The notes under the pieces are model-generated. The model ran no database searches and was not told the DNA's origin. It saw only the letters and a program-made list of their open reading frames with translations. The position numbers and the translations under genes are program-made. From Chromobacterium haemolyticum (GTDB lineage Bacteria; Pseudomonadota; Gammaproteobacteria; Burkholderiales; Chromobacteriaceae): a stretch of DNA of 64,000 nucleotides. This document shows, piece by piece, positions 37,974 to 47,183 of this stretch. Each line of letters opens with the position of its first letter. Position 1 is the stretch's first letter. Location: NCBI RefSeq assembly GCF_002081825.1, contig NZ_MUKU01000018.1:34732-98731 (forward strand), written 5' to 3'.

Positions 37974-39931
37974 TGAAAATGAAACAATGGCTGGCGGCCC
38001 TGATGACGGCCTGCCTGTTGTGGAGCGGCTGGGCGCAAGCGGCGGCCGGGCGGCTGGTGATCCTGTGCTACCACGAGGTGGACAAGACCGATAGCGGCGC
38101 GTCGGACCCGTTCGCGGTGGACGCCCGCGCGCTGGTGAAACAGATGGAATGGATGCGGGGCCAGGGCTACAGCTTTGTCAGCTTGCAGCAGGTGCTGGAT
38201 GACCGCGCCGGCGGCAAGCCCTTGCCGGACAAGGCGGTGCTGCTGACTTTCGACGACGGCTATCGCAGCGTGTACACCAATGTCTATCCGGTGCTGAAGC
38301 TGTTCCAGGCGCCGGCCGTGATTGCGCTGGTGGGCAGTTGGCTGGAAGCGCCCGAGGGTAGCCAAGTCAGCTATGGAGACAGCATGGCGGGGCGGAGCAA
38401 ATTCCTGAGCTGGGAGCAAATCCGCGAAATGCGGGCCAGCGGCCTGGTGGAAGTGGCCAGCCACAGCTATGCCTCTCATCTGGGGGTGCAGGCCAACCCC
38501 CAGGGCAATCTTGAGCCGGCCCTGACTGCCCGCGCCTACCGCGCTGGCGGTTATGAAAGCGAATCGGCTTATCTGGCGCGCATCCAGGACGATTTGCGCC
38601 GCAACAGCGCGCTGCTCAAGGCGCGGCTGGGCGCGGCGCCCAGAGCGATGGTGTGGCCTTACGGCAGCTATTCGCCGCAGGCGGCGAAGGTGGCGGCCAA
38701 GGAGGGCATGCCGGTGACCATGGGCCTGGGGGCGGGCATCAACGACCGTGCTACCCCGCTGTCCTCGCTGCGCCGGGTGCTGCTGGACGCCAATATGGAC
38801 CTGGCCGATCTGGCTTACCAATTCAAGCAGCTGAACGGCTGGCCGGACGGCGTCCGGCCCGAACCCAGCCGCATCATGCACGTGGACCTGGACTACATCT
38901 ACGACCCCGACCCCAAACGGCAGGACGAAAACCTGGGCCGGCTGCTGGACCGGGTCAAGGCCATGGGCGTGAGCACCGTCTACCTGCAGGCCTTCGCCGA
39001 TCCCGACGGCGACGGCGTGGCGCAGGCGCTGTATTTCCCCAACCGTCACCTACCGATGCGCGCGGACCTGTTCAACCGCGCCGCCTGGCAATTGCAGACC
39101 CGGGCCAACGTCAGGGTCTACGCCTGGATGCCGCTCCTGGGCTTCGCCCTGCCGGCCGGCCATCCTCTGGCAGGCGAACGAGTGCTGGCGGAGCAGGCCG
39201 GCGGCGCTCAGGCCAAGGCGCAGGGCTATGCGCGGCTGACCCCGTATTCCCCGCCTGTGCGCCAACTGATCCGGGAGATTTACGAAGACCTGGCGCGCAG
39301 CTCCCGTTTCGGCGGCCTGTTGTTCCACGACGACGCCACCTTGTCCGATTTCGAAGACGCCGGCCAGGCGGCGCGTCAGGCGCGGCAAGGGCAGGGCCTG
39401 GCCGCCGGCGTGGCCGAAGTGCGCGCCGATCCGGAGCAAATGGCGCGCTGGACCCACGCCAAAACCGCCTTGCTGGACGACTTCAGCATGGAACTGGCGG
39501 CCGTGGTGCGCCAATACCAGCCGGACTTGCGCACCGCGCGCAATCTCTACGCCGAGGTGGTGCTCAACCCGGATTCGGAGACCTGGTTCGCCCAGTCCTT
39601 CGACAGCGCGCTGAACCGCTACGACCGGGTGGCGGTGATGGCGATGCCGTATATGGAAAACGCGGCCGATCCCAAGGCCTGGATGCGGCGCCTGTTCGAC
39701 AAAGTGGCGGCCAGGCCGGGCGCGCTGGAAAAAACCGTGTTCGAACTGCAGGCGGTGGACTGGCGCAGCCGCAAGCCTATCCCCACCGCGGAGCTAGCGG
39801 CCACGGTGCGCGAACTCAACACCCTGGGCGCGCGGCATATCGCCTACTACCCGGACGACTTGTTCCATGACCAGCCCAGGCTGAAGACGTTCAAGCGAGT
39901 GTTCTCGCTGACGGCGAGGCCGGAAGAATGA
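37973..39931 (+). CDS. pgaB: Poly-beta-1,6-GlcNAc N-deacetylase
   Basis: A 652 aa periplasmic or outer-membrane-attached enzyme. The N-terminal CE4 deacetylase (about 30-270) has VILCYHEV, catalytic VLLTFDDGY and metal-binding VEVASHSYASH. The C-terminal domain (about 300-640) is the GH153-type PNAG-binding domain (IMHVDLDYIYDPDP, VYLQAFADPDGDG, GLLFHDDA). The signal is ambiguous: MTAC could be a lipobox as in E. coli PgaB, or cleavage may follow WAQA. The ATG at 37973 overlaps the pgaA stop; the upstream TTG is less likely. Confidence 0.95.
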   Translation: MKMKQWLAALMTACLLWSGWAQAAAGRLVILCYHEVDKTDSGASDPFAVDARALVKQMEWMRGQGYSFVSLQQVLDDRAGGKPLPDKAVLLTFDDGYRSVYTNVYPVLKLFQAPAVIALVGSWLEAPEGSQVSYGDSMAGRSKFLSWEQIREMRASGLVEVASHSYASHLGVQANPQGNLEPALTARAYRAGGYESESAYLARIQDDLRRNSALLKARLGAAPRAMVWPYGSYSPQAAKVAAKEGMPVTMGLGAGINDRATPLSSLRRVLLDANMDLADLAYQFKQLNGWPDGVRPEPSRIMHVDLDYIYDPDPKRQDENLGRLLDRVKAMGVSTVYLQAFADPDGDGVAQALYFPNRHLPMRADLFNRAAWQLQTRANVRVYAWMPLLGFALPAGHPLAGERVLAEQAGGAQAKAQGYARLTPYSPPVRQLIREIYEDLARSSRFGGLLFHDDATLSDFEDAGQAARQARQGQGLAAGVAEVRADPEQMARWTHAKTALLDDFSMELAAVVRQYQPDLRTARNLYAEVVLNPDSETWFAQSFDSALNRYDRVAVMAMPYMENAADPKAWMRRLFDKVAARPGALEKTVFELQAVDWRSRKPIPTAELAATVRELNTLGARHIAYYPDDLFHDQPRLKTFKRVFSLTARPEE

Positions 39932-39998
39932 AGGCAGGCGGCGGGGGACCGCATAGACGATTGATGATTCATCGCATCAAGGGGCGAGGAGACGCGTT

Positions 39999-41246
39999 GT
40001 GAACCTGGCATTGATACTGCTGTTGGCATATGCCTTTTTTTATCCGTTGTTCATGGCGTATTTGTGGATGGTGGGGGCGGTGCATTACTACCTCCACTAC
40101 GAAAGAAAAGATCCGCCGCTGAACCAGCCGCCAACGCTGGATTACCCGCCGCTGAGCGTGGTGGTGCCGTGCTACAACGAGGAAGACAATGTGCGCGAGA
40201 CTTTGGCCTACGCGCTGGCGCTGGATTATCCGGATTTCGAAGTGATCGCGGTCAACGACGGCAGCCGGGACGCCACCGGCGCCATCCTGGACGAACTGGC
40301 CGCCGCGCATCCGCGGCTGCGCGTGGTGCACCAGGCCACCAACCAGGGCAAGGCGGTGGGGCTCAACACCGCGCTGGCGCTGGCGCGCCATGAATACCTG
40401 CTGTGCATAGACGGCGACGCGCTGCTGGACCCGTACGCGGGCAAATGGCTGATGCGCCATTTCCTGACCTCGCCGCGCGTGGGCGCGGTCACCGGCAACC
40501 CTCGCATCCGCAACCGCACCACCTTGCTGGGGCGGCTGCAAGTGGGGGAGTTCACCGCCATCATCGGCCTGATCAAGCGCGCGCAGCGCACTTACGGCCG
40601 ATTGTTCACCGTGTCCGGCGTGATCACCGCCTTCCGCAAGACCGCGGTTTACCAGGCGGGTTACTGGAGCGAGGACATGCTGACCGAGGATATCGATATC
40701 AGCTGGAAACTCCAGCTCAAGCACTGGAACGTGCGCTTCGAACCGCGCGCGCTGGTGTGGATATTGATGCCGGAAACCCTGCGCGGTCTGTGGAAGCAGC
40801 GGCTGCGCTGGGCCAAGGGCGGCACCCAGGCGCTGATGCGCAACGCCTGGGTGCTGCGCACCTGGCGGCACCGCCATATGTGGCCGGTGTATTCCGAGTA
40901 CTTCCTCAGCGTGGTGTGGTCCTACACCATGGCCGGCATCATCGTCTATTGGCTGCTGAGCCTGGTGTTGGACGACTGGCTGCCCCAGATGGGCACGCCG
41001 CTGATCCCGCGCTGGCACGGCATGGTGCTGGGCGGCACTTGCATGCTGCAGTTCATGATCAGCAAGATGATGGATAGCCAGTACGACGCCAAACTGGGCA
41101 AGAACTACTACTGGATGGTGTGGTATCCGCTGGTCTACTGGCTGCTGAACGTCTGCACCACGATCGTGGCTTTCCCGCAGGCCGTGTTCCGCAAAAAGGG
41201 CAAGCGCGCGCGGTGGGTCAGCCCGGACCGGGGAGTGAGGGCATGA
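39999..41246 (+). CDS. pgaC: Poly-beta-1,6-GlcNAc synthase
   Basis: A 415 aa inner-membrane GT2 processive glycosyltransferase using UDP-GlcNAc. Two N-terminal hydrophobic segments (1-25 and adjacent), then the catalytic domain with VVVPCYNEEDN, VNDGSRD, CIDGDA, TEDIDISW and the product-site QxxRW as KQRLRWAKGG; C-terminal helices around 305-395. GTG start at 39999 after GGGGCGAGGAG. It works with PgaD and is typically stimulated by c-di-GMP. Confidence 0.96.
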   Translation: MNLALILLLAYAFFYPLFMAYLWMVGAVHYYLHYERKDPPLNQPPTLDYPPLSVVVPCYNEEDNVRETLAYALALDYPDFEVIAVNDGSRDATGAILDELAAAHPRLRVVHQATNQGKAVGLNTALALARHEYLLCIDGDALLDPYAGKWLMRHFLTSPRVGAVTGNPRIRNRTTLLGRLQVGEFTAIIGLIKRAQRTYGRLFTVSGVITAFRKTAVYQAGYWSEDMLTEDIDISWKLQLKHWNVRFEPRALVWILMPETLRGLWKQRLRWAKGGTQALMRNAWVLRTWRHRHMWPVYSEYFLSVVWSYTMAGIIVYWLLSLVLDDWLPQMGTPLIPRWHGMVLGGTCMLQFMISKMMDSQYDAKLGKNYYWMVWYPLVYWLLNVCTTIVAFPQAVFRKKGKRARWVSPDRGVRA

Positions 41247-41716
41247 GCCGGTTGGGAGACGGCCTGATCATCCAGGCCGCGCACAATATGAGCGCCTTGC
41301 AGCGGCTGCTGTCCTGGCTGATGACTCTGGTGTGCTGGTTGGCGTGGTTCTATCTGTGGCTGCCGGCCCTGGCCTATGTAGGCTACCTGATCTGGGGCCG
41401 GGACGTGTTGCCGGCGGCGCTCCGCGCGGAGGACGCGCCGGAACACCTGAGCAAGCTGCGCGGCTACGGTTTGGAGATCGCGCTGATCGGGCTATGCCTG
41501 CTGCTGTGGTCGCGCTTGAATTACTGGCGCTTCACCGGCAAGCAGAAACGCAGCCCTATTCCCAACGTCACTTTGGAGAAATTGGCGGAAGACCTGGGCT
41601 TGCCGCCGAAGGAGCTGCGCAAGGGCCAGGCCGCCAAGGTGGTGGTGGTCCACCATTGCGGCGAGGGCGGCATCGCCCGCATCGAAACCGTGACGCGCTT
41701 GCCGCCGCCCGCTTGA
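41243..41716 (+). CDS. pgaD: PNAG biosynthesis accessory protein
   Basis: A 157 aa inner-membrane protein with two helices (about 20-50 and 76-95: LMTLVCWLAWFYLWLPALAYVGYLIW, IALIGLCLLLWSRLNYWRF). The family tail ends KRSPIPNVTLEKLAEDLGLPP. PgaD binds PgaC and makes its activity c-di-GMP-dependent. ATGA overlap with pgaC fixes the start at 41243. The gene stops 1 bp before a convergent gene. Confidence 0.92.
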   Translation: MSRLGDGLIIQAAHNMSALQRLLSWLMTLVCWLAWFYLWLPALAYVGYLIWGRDVLPAALRAEDAPEHLSKLRGYGLEIALIGLCLLLWSRLNYWRFTGKQKRSPIPNVTLEKLAEDLGLPPKELRKGQAAKVVVVHHCGEGGIARIETVTRLPPPA

Positions 41717-41717
41717 A

Positions 41718-42293
41718 TCACCAGCCGCCGAACAAAGGCAGCAGCACCAAGGCCAGCAACAACGCCCAGGCGGCCGCGCCGGCGCACAACGCGCTATAGG
41801 CGAAGTGCTGCGACTCCACTTCCTCTTCCAGTCCCAATATGGCCGGCAGCCCGTGGTAGAGCAGGGCGAAGGACGCGGCCAGGCCCAGTAGCGCGCCCAG
41901 CAGATTGAAGGCGAAATCCGGCGCCAGCAAGGCCAGGCTGGACAGCCACAGCGGCACCGCCGCGCCGGCCGCCAGCAGGAAGCATTGATCGAAACCCGCG
42001 GCCAGTTTGTGGCTGGAGGCCAGGGTTTGCAGCGTCCAGGCCATCAGCGGCACGGTGGCCAGCTCGGCGACGAAAAACAAGGCGGCGGCGGCCAGCCAGC
42101 GGTCCAGGCCGGCTGCGGGCGCGTAGAGCTGGCCGTGGGCCAGGCCGGCATAGCAAATCATCAAGGCGGGCAGCAGCGAGAACGGCAGCACCAGCTTCAG
42201 CATCAGGCTGCGCGGCGACGGCGGTCGTCCGCGCAACTCGTCCCAGCCGCCGTGGCTGGAAAACAGCATCTTCGGATAATGGCTCAGTTTCAT
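41718..42293 (-). CDS. Yip1-domain inner-membrane protein
   Basis: A 191 aa membrane protein with five helices. An N-terminal soluble stretch MKLSHYPKMLFSSHGGWDELRGRPPSPRSL precedes LKLVLPFSLLPALMICYAGL, a layout typical of bacterial Yip1-family proteins. The function is not established. It is divergent from the MarR gene at 42376, and a palindrome lies between them. Confidence 0.75.
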   Translation of the reverse strand: MKLSHYPKMLFSSHGGWDELRGRPPSPRSLMLKLVLPFSLLPALMICYAGLAHGQLYAPAAGLDRWLAAAALFFVAELATVPLMAWTLQTLASSHKLAAGFDQCFLLAAGAAVPLWLSSLALLAPDFAFNLLGALLGLAASFALLYHGLPAILGLEEEVESQHFAYSALCAGAAAWALLLALVLLPLFGGW

Positions 42294-42349
42294 GGCAAAG
42301 CTCCTTGAGGACGGTCTGGCATGGCGGGTGGTAAGCTACTCTCAATATG

Positions 42350-42364
42350 TATCATGATGTGATA
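42350..42364. promoter_or_regulatory. Candidate MarR operator
   Basis: TATCA-TGATG-TGATA in the 82-bp gap between the divergent Yip1 and MarR genes. Confidence 0.45.
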
Positions 42365-42375
42365 TAAATTCAAGC

Positions 42376-42798
42376 ATGAATCCCTTTTCAGACTCCCCCG
42401 TCCTGAGCAAGGCGGATTTTGAACGCCTATCCGAATTCCGCCATCAACTGCGCGTGTTTCTGCGTTTCAGCGAAGACGCCTGCCGCGGCCACGGCCTGAC
42501 CCCGCTGCAATACCAACTGCTCTTGCATGTGCAAGGCTATCCGGGCCGCGACTGGGCCACGGTGGGCGAACTGGCGGAGCGTCTGCAATCCCATCACCAC
42601 GGCGTGGTGGCGTTGGCCAGCCGCTGCGAGGAGCTGGGCCTGGTGCGGCGACGGCCCGGCCGCGAGGACCGGCGGCAGGTGGAAATCCATCTGACCGAGG
42701 CCGGCCGCAACCAGGCGCAGGCGCTGGCCGCGCTGCACCGCGACGAAATCCGCCTGCTGCGCGATAAGCTTGCGCCGCCGGGCTTCGACCCGACTTAG
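42376..42798 (+). CDS. MarR-family transcriptional regulator
   Basis: A 140 aa winged-helix protein. GLTPLQYQLLLHVQGYPG, then VGELAERLQSHHHGVVALASRCEELGLVRR, and the wing PGREDRRQVEIHLTEAGRNQA. The double His in LQSHHHGVV is common in one MarR subgroup. It probably regulates the divergent Yip1-type gene and itself through 42350-42364. Confidence 0.9.
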   Translation: MNPFSDSPVLSKADFERLSEFRHQLRVFLRFSEDACRGHGLTPLQYQLLLHVQGYPGRDWATVGELAERLQSHHHGVVALASRCEELGLVRRRPGREDRRQVEIHLTEAGRNQAQALAALHRDEIRLLRDKLAPPGFDPT

Positions 42799-42814
42799 AC
42801 CCAGCTTTGACCCA

Positions 42815-42937
42815 AACCCTGATCCTGCGTTGCGCCTCCTTGGCGTACGACTTGTACTGTAGCTTCGCAGAAACTTTGTTTTCTGCGTCGACGCGCCTTG
42901 GCTCAGGTTCTCTGCGAGGTTTTGTCAGCGGCTCTTA
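42815..42937. repeat. MITE-like repeat (R5) ending in a stop codon
   Basis: Contains GGCGTACGACTTGTACTGTAG and, on the minus strand, starts TAAGAGCCGC, where TAA (42937-42935) is the stop codon of the next gene. Diverged but recognisable. Confidence 0.55.
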
Positions 42938-43687
42938 ATCGCCCAGATAGCGCCGGCGCAGCAGTCGCAGCCGGCCGTCCGCGGCGACGCGGTTCAAGGC
43001 CTTCTGCAAACCGAGGACGCGCTGGGGCGGCGTGTCCGGATTGAGCGCGAACCAGTATTGCCCCCCGCCGTCCAGCAAATAAGCCGGCGCGGCCGTGCGC
43101 GGCGGCAACTTCAGCTTGTCCAGATGCCAGCGCATCGCCCAGTCCAGCATCGCCACCAGATCGACGCGGGCCAGCAGCAGTTTGTTCAGGTTGGCCGCAT
43201 CGTCTTGGCCGGCGTCCAGCCCTTCGCGCCGCGGGTCCAGCGCCGCCAGCCGGCTGAAGGCGGCGGAGCCGGCCAACGCGCCTACCCGATAGCGCCGCGC
43301 GTCGGCCGCGCCGGCCAGGCGGATGTCGCGGCGGGCGGACAGCCGGTACAGGAAGACGCGACGCGGGCCTATCGGCCCCACCCATTGAAACTGCGTTTCC
43401 CGCTCCGGCGTGCGCACCATGGCGAACAACAGCGCGTTCGGCGTCTTCCGCACCGTGGCGTAAGCGCGCAGCCAGGGCTGAACGTCAATTTCCAGGCTGA
43501 GCCCGGCCTCTGCCGCGACCAGGCGCAAAGCCTCGGCAGCATAGCCCTTGATCCGGCCGTTTTCCACATAGCTGAGCGGTGGCAGGTCCTCGGTATAGGC
43601 CTTGATGTCGGCCGCCGCGGCCGACAGCGCCCAGCATGTGCCAAGCGCCGCCAGCAGCAGGCGGATGAGAGTCCCCGGTATGACCAT
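42935..43687 (-). CDS. Periplasmic solute-binding protein, amino-acid (SBP_bac_3) type
   Basis: A 250 aa secreted protein. Signal peptide 1-25 (LIRLLLAALGTCWALSAAAA). Mature part: IKAYTEDLPPLSYVENGRIKGYAAEALRLVAAEAGL, then ALLFAMVRTPERETQFQWVGPI and a second lobe with DLVAMLDWAMRW. No ABC permease or ATPase is adjacent, so it may be an orphan receptor-like protein, a type common in Chromobacterium and Pseudomonas. The stop codon lies in repeat R5. Confidence 0.85.
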   Translation of the reverse strand: MVIPGTLIRLLLAALGTCWALSAAAADIKAYTEDLPPLSYVENGRIKGYAAEALRLVAAEAGLSLEIDVQPWLRAYATVRKTPNALLFAMVRTPERETQFQWVGPIGPRRVFLYRLSARRDIRLAGAADARRYRVGALAGSAAFSRLAALDPRREGLDAGQDDAANLNKLLLARVDLVAMLDWAMRWHLDKLKLPPRTAAPAYLLDGGGQYWFALNPDTPPQRVLGLQKALNRVAADGRLRLLRRRYLGD

Positions 43688-43767
43688 TTTTTGTCCGTTA
43701 TGCGTGATGGTTCACAGCATGGCAGTTTGCCAGACAAAAGGACCTGCTTGATGACAAATGGGCGGTT

Positions 43768-44373
43768 TCAGCGTAGCGCCAGCGCGGCGCCCAGGCCGAT
43801 CAAGGCGCAACCTATGATCCGGTTCAAGCCGCGTTGGCGGCGCAGCATGCCGGCGTGCAGCCGCGGCTGAGTGAACAGCAAAGCCACTAGCGCGAACCAG
43901 GCCAGATGCGCGGCGGAGATGAACAAGCCGTAGCCCGCGCGCAGCGACAGCGGCGTGTCCGCGTTCACCGCCTGGCTGAACAGGCTGAGCACGAACAGCG
44001 AAGTCTTGGGATTCAGCGCATTGCACAGCAGGCCGGCGCGCAGCGCGGCCCAGGCGCTCTGCTGGCCGCCCCTATCCGCGGGGCCGGCGGCCAGCGGCGG
44101 CTGGACGAAGGTGCGGTAGCCGATGTAGAGCAAGTAGGCGGCGCCCAGCAGCTTGAATCCGGCCAGCAGCCAGGGCGTGCGGCTGAGCAGCAGGCTGACG
44201 CCCAGCAGCGCGCACAGCACATGGAATTGCACGCCCAAGGCAATGCCGAAGGCGCCCAGCAGCCCGTGGCCGCGCCCGTATTGCAGGCTGTTGCGGGTGA
44301 TGACGGCGAAGTCGGAGCCGGGGCTGATCACGGCGAGCAAGGTAAGCAGGGCTACGGTCAGGAGTTCATTCAT
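43768..44373 (-). CDS. LysE-family amino acid exporter
   Basis: A 201 aa inner-membrane protein with six helices. It carries the family signature LAVISPGSDFAVITRNSLQYGRGHGLLGAFGIALG and CNALNPKTSLFVLSLFSQ. LysE/RhtB members export basic or neutral amino acids; which one is not predictable. It is divergent from the LysR gene, which probably controls it. Confidence 0.9.
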   Translation of the reverse strand: MNELLTVALLTLLAVISPGSDFAVITRNSLQYGRGHGLLGAFGIALGVQFHVLCALLGVSLLLSRTPWLLAGFKLLGAAYLLYIGYRTFVQPPLAAGPADRGGQQSAWAALRAGLLCNALNPKTSLFVLSLFSQAVNADTPLSLRAGYGLFISAAHLAWFALVALLFTQPRLHAGMLRRQRGLNRIIGCALIGLGAALALR

Positions 44374-44473
44374 CGCGACAAGGCTTTCAGAAGAAGACGC
44401 CGCGATTGTCGCGGGCTTGGCGCGCGGGGAAAATCGATTTATTGTCCTTGCATTGCGTGAGGAAAAATCACAG

Positions 44474-45352
44474 ATGAGCTATCGCATTCCGGCCTTGACC
44501 GCCGTCCGCGCCTTTGAAGCCGCCGCCCGCCACGGCAGCTTCGTCAAGGCGGCCGCGGAACTGTGCGTGACCCACGGTGCGGTCAGCCGTCAGGTCAAGC
44601 AATTGGAGGAGGGGCTGGGTGTGGCCCTGTTCGAACGACGCAACCGGGCGGTGTTTCTGACCGCGGCCGGCGAGAGCTTTCGCCAAAGCTGCGCCGAGGC
44701 TTTGCGCGTGCTGGAGCAGGGCGCGGCCCGCGCGCAACGACAGGCGGACGCGCCGCTGCGGCTGTCCTGCGAGCCCACCATTGCGATGCGCTGGTTGATT
44801 CCGCGTTTGCCGGCTTTCCAGGCCGAACATCCCGACATCGAGTTGCTGCTGTCCGCCGCCGGCGGGAAAGTCGATTTTTCCTCACAGAGAATCGACCTGG
44901 CGCTGCGCCGCGACGATAGCGGCTGGGGCCTGGGCGATCACGTGGCCGAAGTGGCGCGGGAGCGGATGGGGCCGGTGTGCGCGCCGGCGCGGCTGCTGGC
45001 CGCGGGCGGAGACTGGCGCGCCTTGCCCCTGTTGCACACGGACAGCCGGCCGGAGGCCTGGAGCCGCTGGCTGGCGGCGAAGGGCGTGGAAGCAGCGGGA
45101 GAAGCTGGGCGTTTCGAACATTTTTACCTCAGCTTGCAGGCGGCCGAAGCGGGCATGGGGCTGGCCATCGCCTCGCTCTATATGGCGGCGGATGCGCTGA
45201 GGCTGGGCCAGTTGACGGCGCCGGCCGGCTTTTGCGAGGACGGTTCCGGTTATGTGCTGTTGTCGTCGAGGCCGTTCGACGGCGACGCGCGCCGGCGGGC
45301 GGTGCTGGAGTGGCTGCGCCGGCAGATGGCGCTGGATTTGCCTAGGGACTGA
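44474..45352 (+). CDS. LysR-family regulator, GcvA-like
   Basis: A 292 aa regulator. HTH 4-65: PALTAVRAFEAAARHGSFVKAAAELCVTHGAVSRQVKQLEEGLGVALFER. The effector domain (90-290) includes IAMRWLIPRLPAFQAEHPDIELLLS, characteristic of the GcvA/AmpR branch. Start ATG 44474. It overlaps the convergent hemerythrin gene by 11 bp at its 3' end and likely regulates the divergent LysE exporter. Confidence 0.92.
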   Translation: MSYRIPALTAVRAFEAAARHGSFVKAAAELCVTHGAVSRQVKQLEEGLGVALFERRNRAVFLTAAGESFRQSCAEALRVLEQGAARAQRQADAPLRLSCEPTIAMRWLIPRLPAFQAEHPDIELLLSAAGGKVDFSSQRIDLALRRDDSGWGLGDHVAEVARERMGPVCAPARLLAAGGDWRALPLLHTDSRPEAWSRWLAAKGVEAAGEAGRFEHFYLSLQAAEAGMGLAIASLYMAADALRLGQLTAPAGFCEDGSGYVLLSSRPFDGDARRRAVLEWLRRQMALDLPRD

Positions 45353-45752
45353 GCGCCGCGCCGTCGGCAGCGGGCAGGCCAGCCTGAAAACGTTCGAACA
45401 GCTCGCGCTCCTCAAAGCGCACGTGGGCTTCCATCAACTGGGCGAAGCGCGTCAGCGCGGCCGCTTGCGGCGTGGCCAATTCCGCGATCAGCTCGCGCAG
45501 GCGGCGGTGTTCGTCCAGCGCGCGCGCGGCCAACGCCGCGTGCTCGGTCTGCGCCAGCCGCGGCAACAACGTGGTTTCTTCTTCCGCGAAATGTCGTTCC
45601 AGCGCGTCGGCGCTCCAGGCGCGCAGCGCGGCGGCCTGTTGCGCTTGCCGTTCCGGGTCGCCGGACTCGGCGGCCAGCCGGGCCTGGCGCGCCATTTTCA
45701 AGGCGTGGTGGTGTTCGCGGGACAATTCTTGCAAGGCGGGGTGTCGCTTCAT
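45342..45752 (-). CDS. Hemerythrin (HHE) domain protein
   Basis: A 136 aa four-helix bundle with metal-ligand His and Glu: LSREHHHALKMARQAR, DALERHFAEEETTLLP, LDEHRRLRELIAEL and AHVRFEERELFERF. HHE proteins bind a di-iron site for O2 or NO chemistry or iron-sulfur repair. The ATGA overlap with the NnrS-like gene and the NsrR-like site upstream make a role in nitrosative stress likely. Third gene of the operon. Confidence 0.9.
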   Translation of the reverse strand: MKRHPALQELSREHHHALKMARQARLAAESGDPERQAQQAAALRAWSADALERHFAEEETTLLPRLAQTEHAALAARALDEHRRLRELIAELATPQAAALTRFAQLMEAHVRFEERELFERFQAGLPAADGAALSP

Positions 45753-46840
45753 GATGAGGTTTCTTTCCGGGGTCTATCCGCCGGGGCGCGGCCGCGCCGC
45801 AGGCTGCTTAGCAGCAGGACGACGAAAAACAGCAGGGTCAGCGCATTGAGCAGGCCGGCCGCGCGTCGCCAGGCGAAAGCGCCGTCCAGCATGCCGTACA
45901 GCCGCAGCAGCAAGGACAGGTGCAGAGCCGCCAAGGGCGCGTAGAACAGCGGGTGGTAAGGCAGCTTCAGCCGCGTCAGCGCGGGAATGATGATGGGCGC
46001 ATGGCCGAACACCATGGAAAACACAAAGCCCAGGCCCGCCGCGTGCAAAGCCGCGTCGCGCCAGGGGTGGCCGGGCAGCAGCGCGCCGGCCAGGCCCAAG
46101 GCGCCGGTCACCGCCAGCCAGCCGTAGCCGCAGAGCAGGGCGACGGCGATGTAGCGGGTCAGCCCGCGCTGGCGCGCGTTGCGCCGAGCGATGTCGTGGC
46201 GCAGCAACCAGACGGCCAGCGCCAACAAGGCAGCCGCGTACAGCCGCAGACCGGCGTCCGGCCACCACAGGGACAGCGCCGCGCCGCCGCACAGCGCCAG
46301 GGCCGCCAGCGCGAAGCCGCGCCGGGCCGAGGGCGCAAGCGGCAGCAAGCGGGTCAGCTCCAGCCGTTCGCCGGCAATGGTCAAAATCAGGAAGGCCAGC
46401 CACCAGGGGATGGCCGCTTGCAAATCGCCGCCCAGCAGCCAGGCCAGGCTGCCGATCAGCCAGCACAGCGCCGCGGCGGCCAGGGTCAGGGTGAAGGCGG
46501 CGGGCTGACGCCGCAGCACCTGGACGCCGCCGGCCAGCAAGACGACGGAGGCCAGCGTCTGCAGCCACTGCGCCGTCGGCGGCGGCAGGCCGGCGATCAG
46601 GCTCAGGCCGGACAGGCCCGCGGCCGCCGGCGCCAGCAAGGCCCAGCGGCGATTCAAGGCCACCGCCCGTTCCAGGCTGATTACCCCGCCGAAGAAGGCG
46701 CCTATCATCAACGCGCCGTGCCAGCCGGCCAGCGCCGCGGTGGCGGCCGGGACGGCCCAGCCCAGGCGCGCCAGGCCGGCCAGCGCGCCGCAGAGCAGGG
46801 ACAGCGCGGCCAGGCCCAGCCAGGGCAGCCGGGCGCTCAT
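45749..46840 (-). CDS. NnrS-like polytopic membrane protein
   Basis: A 363 aa protein with about 12 helices. The segment AGWHGALMIGAFFGGVISLERAVALN resembles the NnrS motif region, and FSMVFGHAPIIIPALTR is a conserved His-containing helix. NnrS proteins protect against NO during denitrification. The start at MSARLPW (46840) overlaps the DUF59 stop (ATGA); a longer frame to 46906 overlaps that gene and is rejected. Confidence 0.75.
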   Translation of the reverse strand: MSARLPWLGLAALSLLCGALAGLARLGWAVPAATAALAGWHGALMIGAFFGGVISLERAVALNRRWALLAPAAAGLSGLSLIAGLPPPTAQWLQTLASVVLLAGGVQVLRRQPAAFTLTLAAAALCWLIGSLAWLLGGDLQAAIPWWLAFLILTIAGERLELTRLLPLAPSARRGFALAALALCGGAALSLWWPDAGLRLYAAALLALAVWLLRHDIARRNARQRGLTRYIAVALLCGYGWLAVTGALGLAGALLPGHPWRDAALHAAGLGFVFSMVFGHAPIIIPALTRLKLPYHPLFYAPLAALHLSLLLRLYGMLDGAFAWRRAAGLLNALTLLFFVVLLLSSLRRGRAPADRPRKETSS

Positions 46841-47169
46841 GCCTGCCAGCCGAAATGGCGGCGGCTGTCCTCGCTCATTCTTTCCGGCGACCAGGCCGGC
46901 TCCCAAACCAGATTGACATGAATGCGGCGCTGCGGCGGCAGGCCGTGGGTGAGCGCGAATTCCACTTCGTCCATGATCATTTCGCCCATGGGGCAGGCGG
47001 GCGAGGTCATGGTCATCTCGATCAATAATTGCTCCGCTTGCGGGTCAATGCGATAGACCAGGCCCAGGTCGATGATGTTGACGCCGATTTCCGGGTCTAT
47101 GACCTGGCGCAGCAAGCTGCGCGCCAAGTCCACTTCCTGTTGCTGTTCGGATGAAAGCGAGTCGGACAT
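46837..47169 (-). CDS. MIP18/DUF59-family iron-sulfur assembly protein
   Basis: A 110 aa protein. It shows LLRQVIDPEIGVNIIDLGLVYRI and a reactive Cys in TMTSPACPMGEMIMDEVE, the SufT/PaaD/YitW type. These help build or repair Fe-S clusters. First gene of a three-gene operon with an NsrR-like operator directly upstream, so Fe-S repair after NO damage is a reasonable inference. Confidence 0.88.
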   Translation of the reverse strand: MSDSLSSEQQQEVDLARSLLRQVIDPEIGVNIIDLGLVYRIDPQAEQLLIEMTMTSPACPMGEMIMDEVEFALTHGLPPQRRIHVNLVWEPAWSPERMSEDSRRHFGWQA

Positions 47170-47183
47170 GGTGGCCGCCTTTT

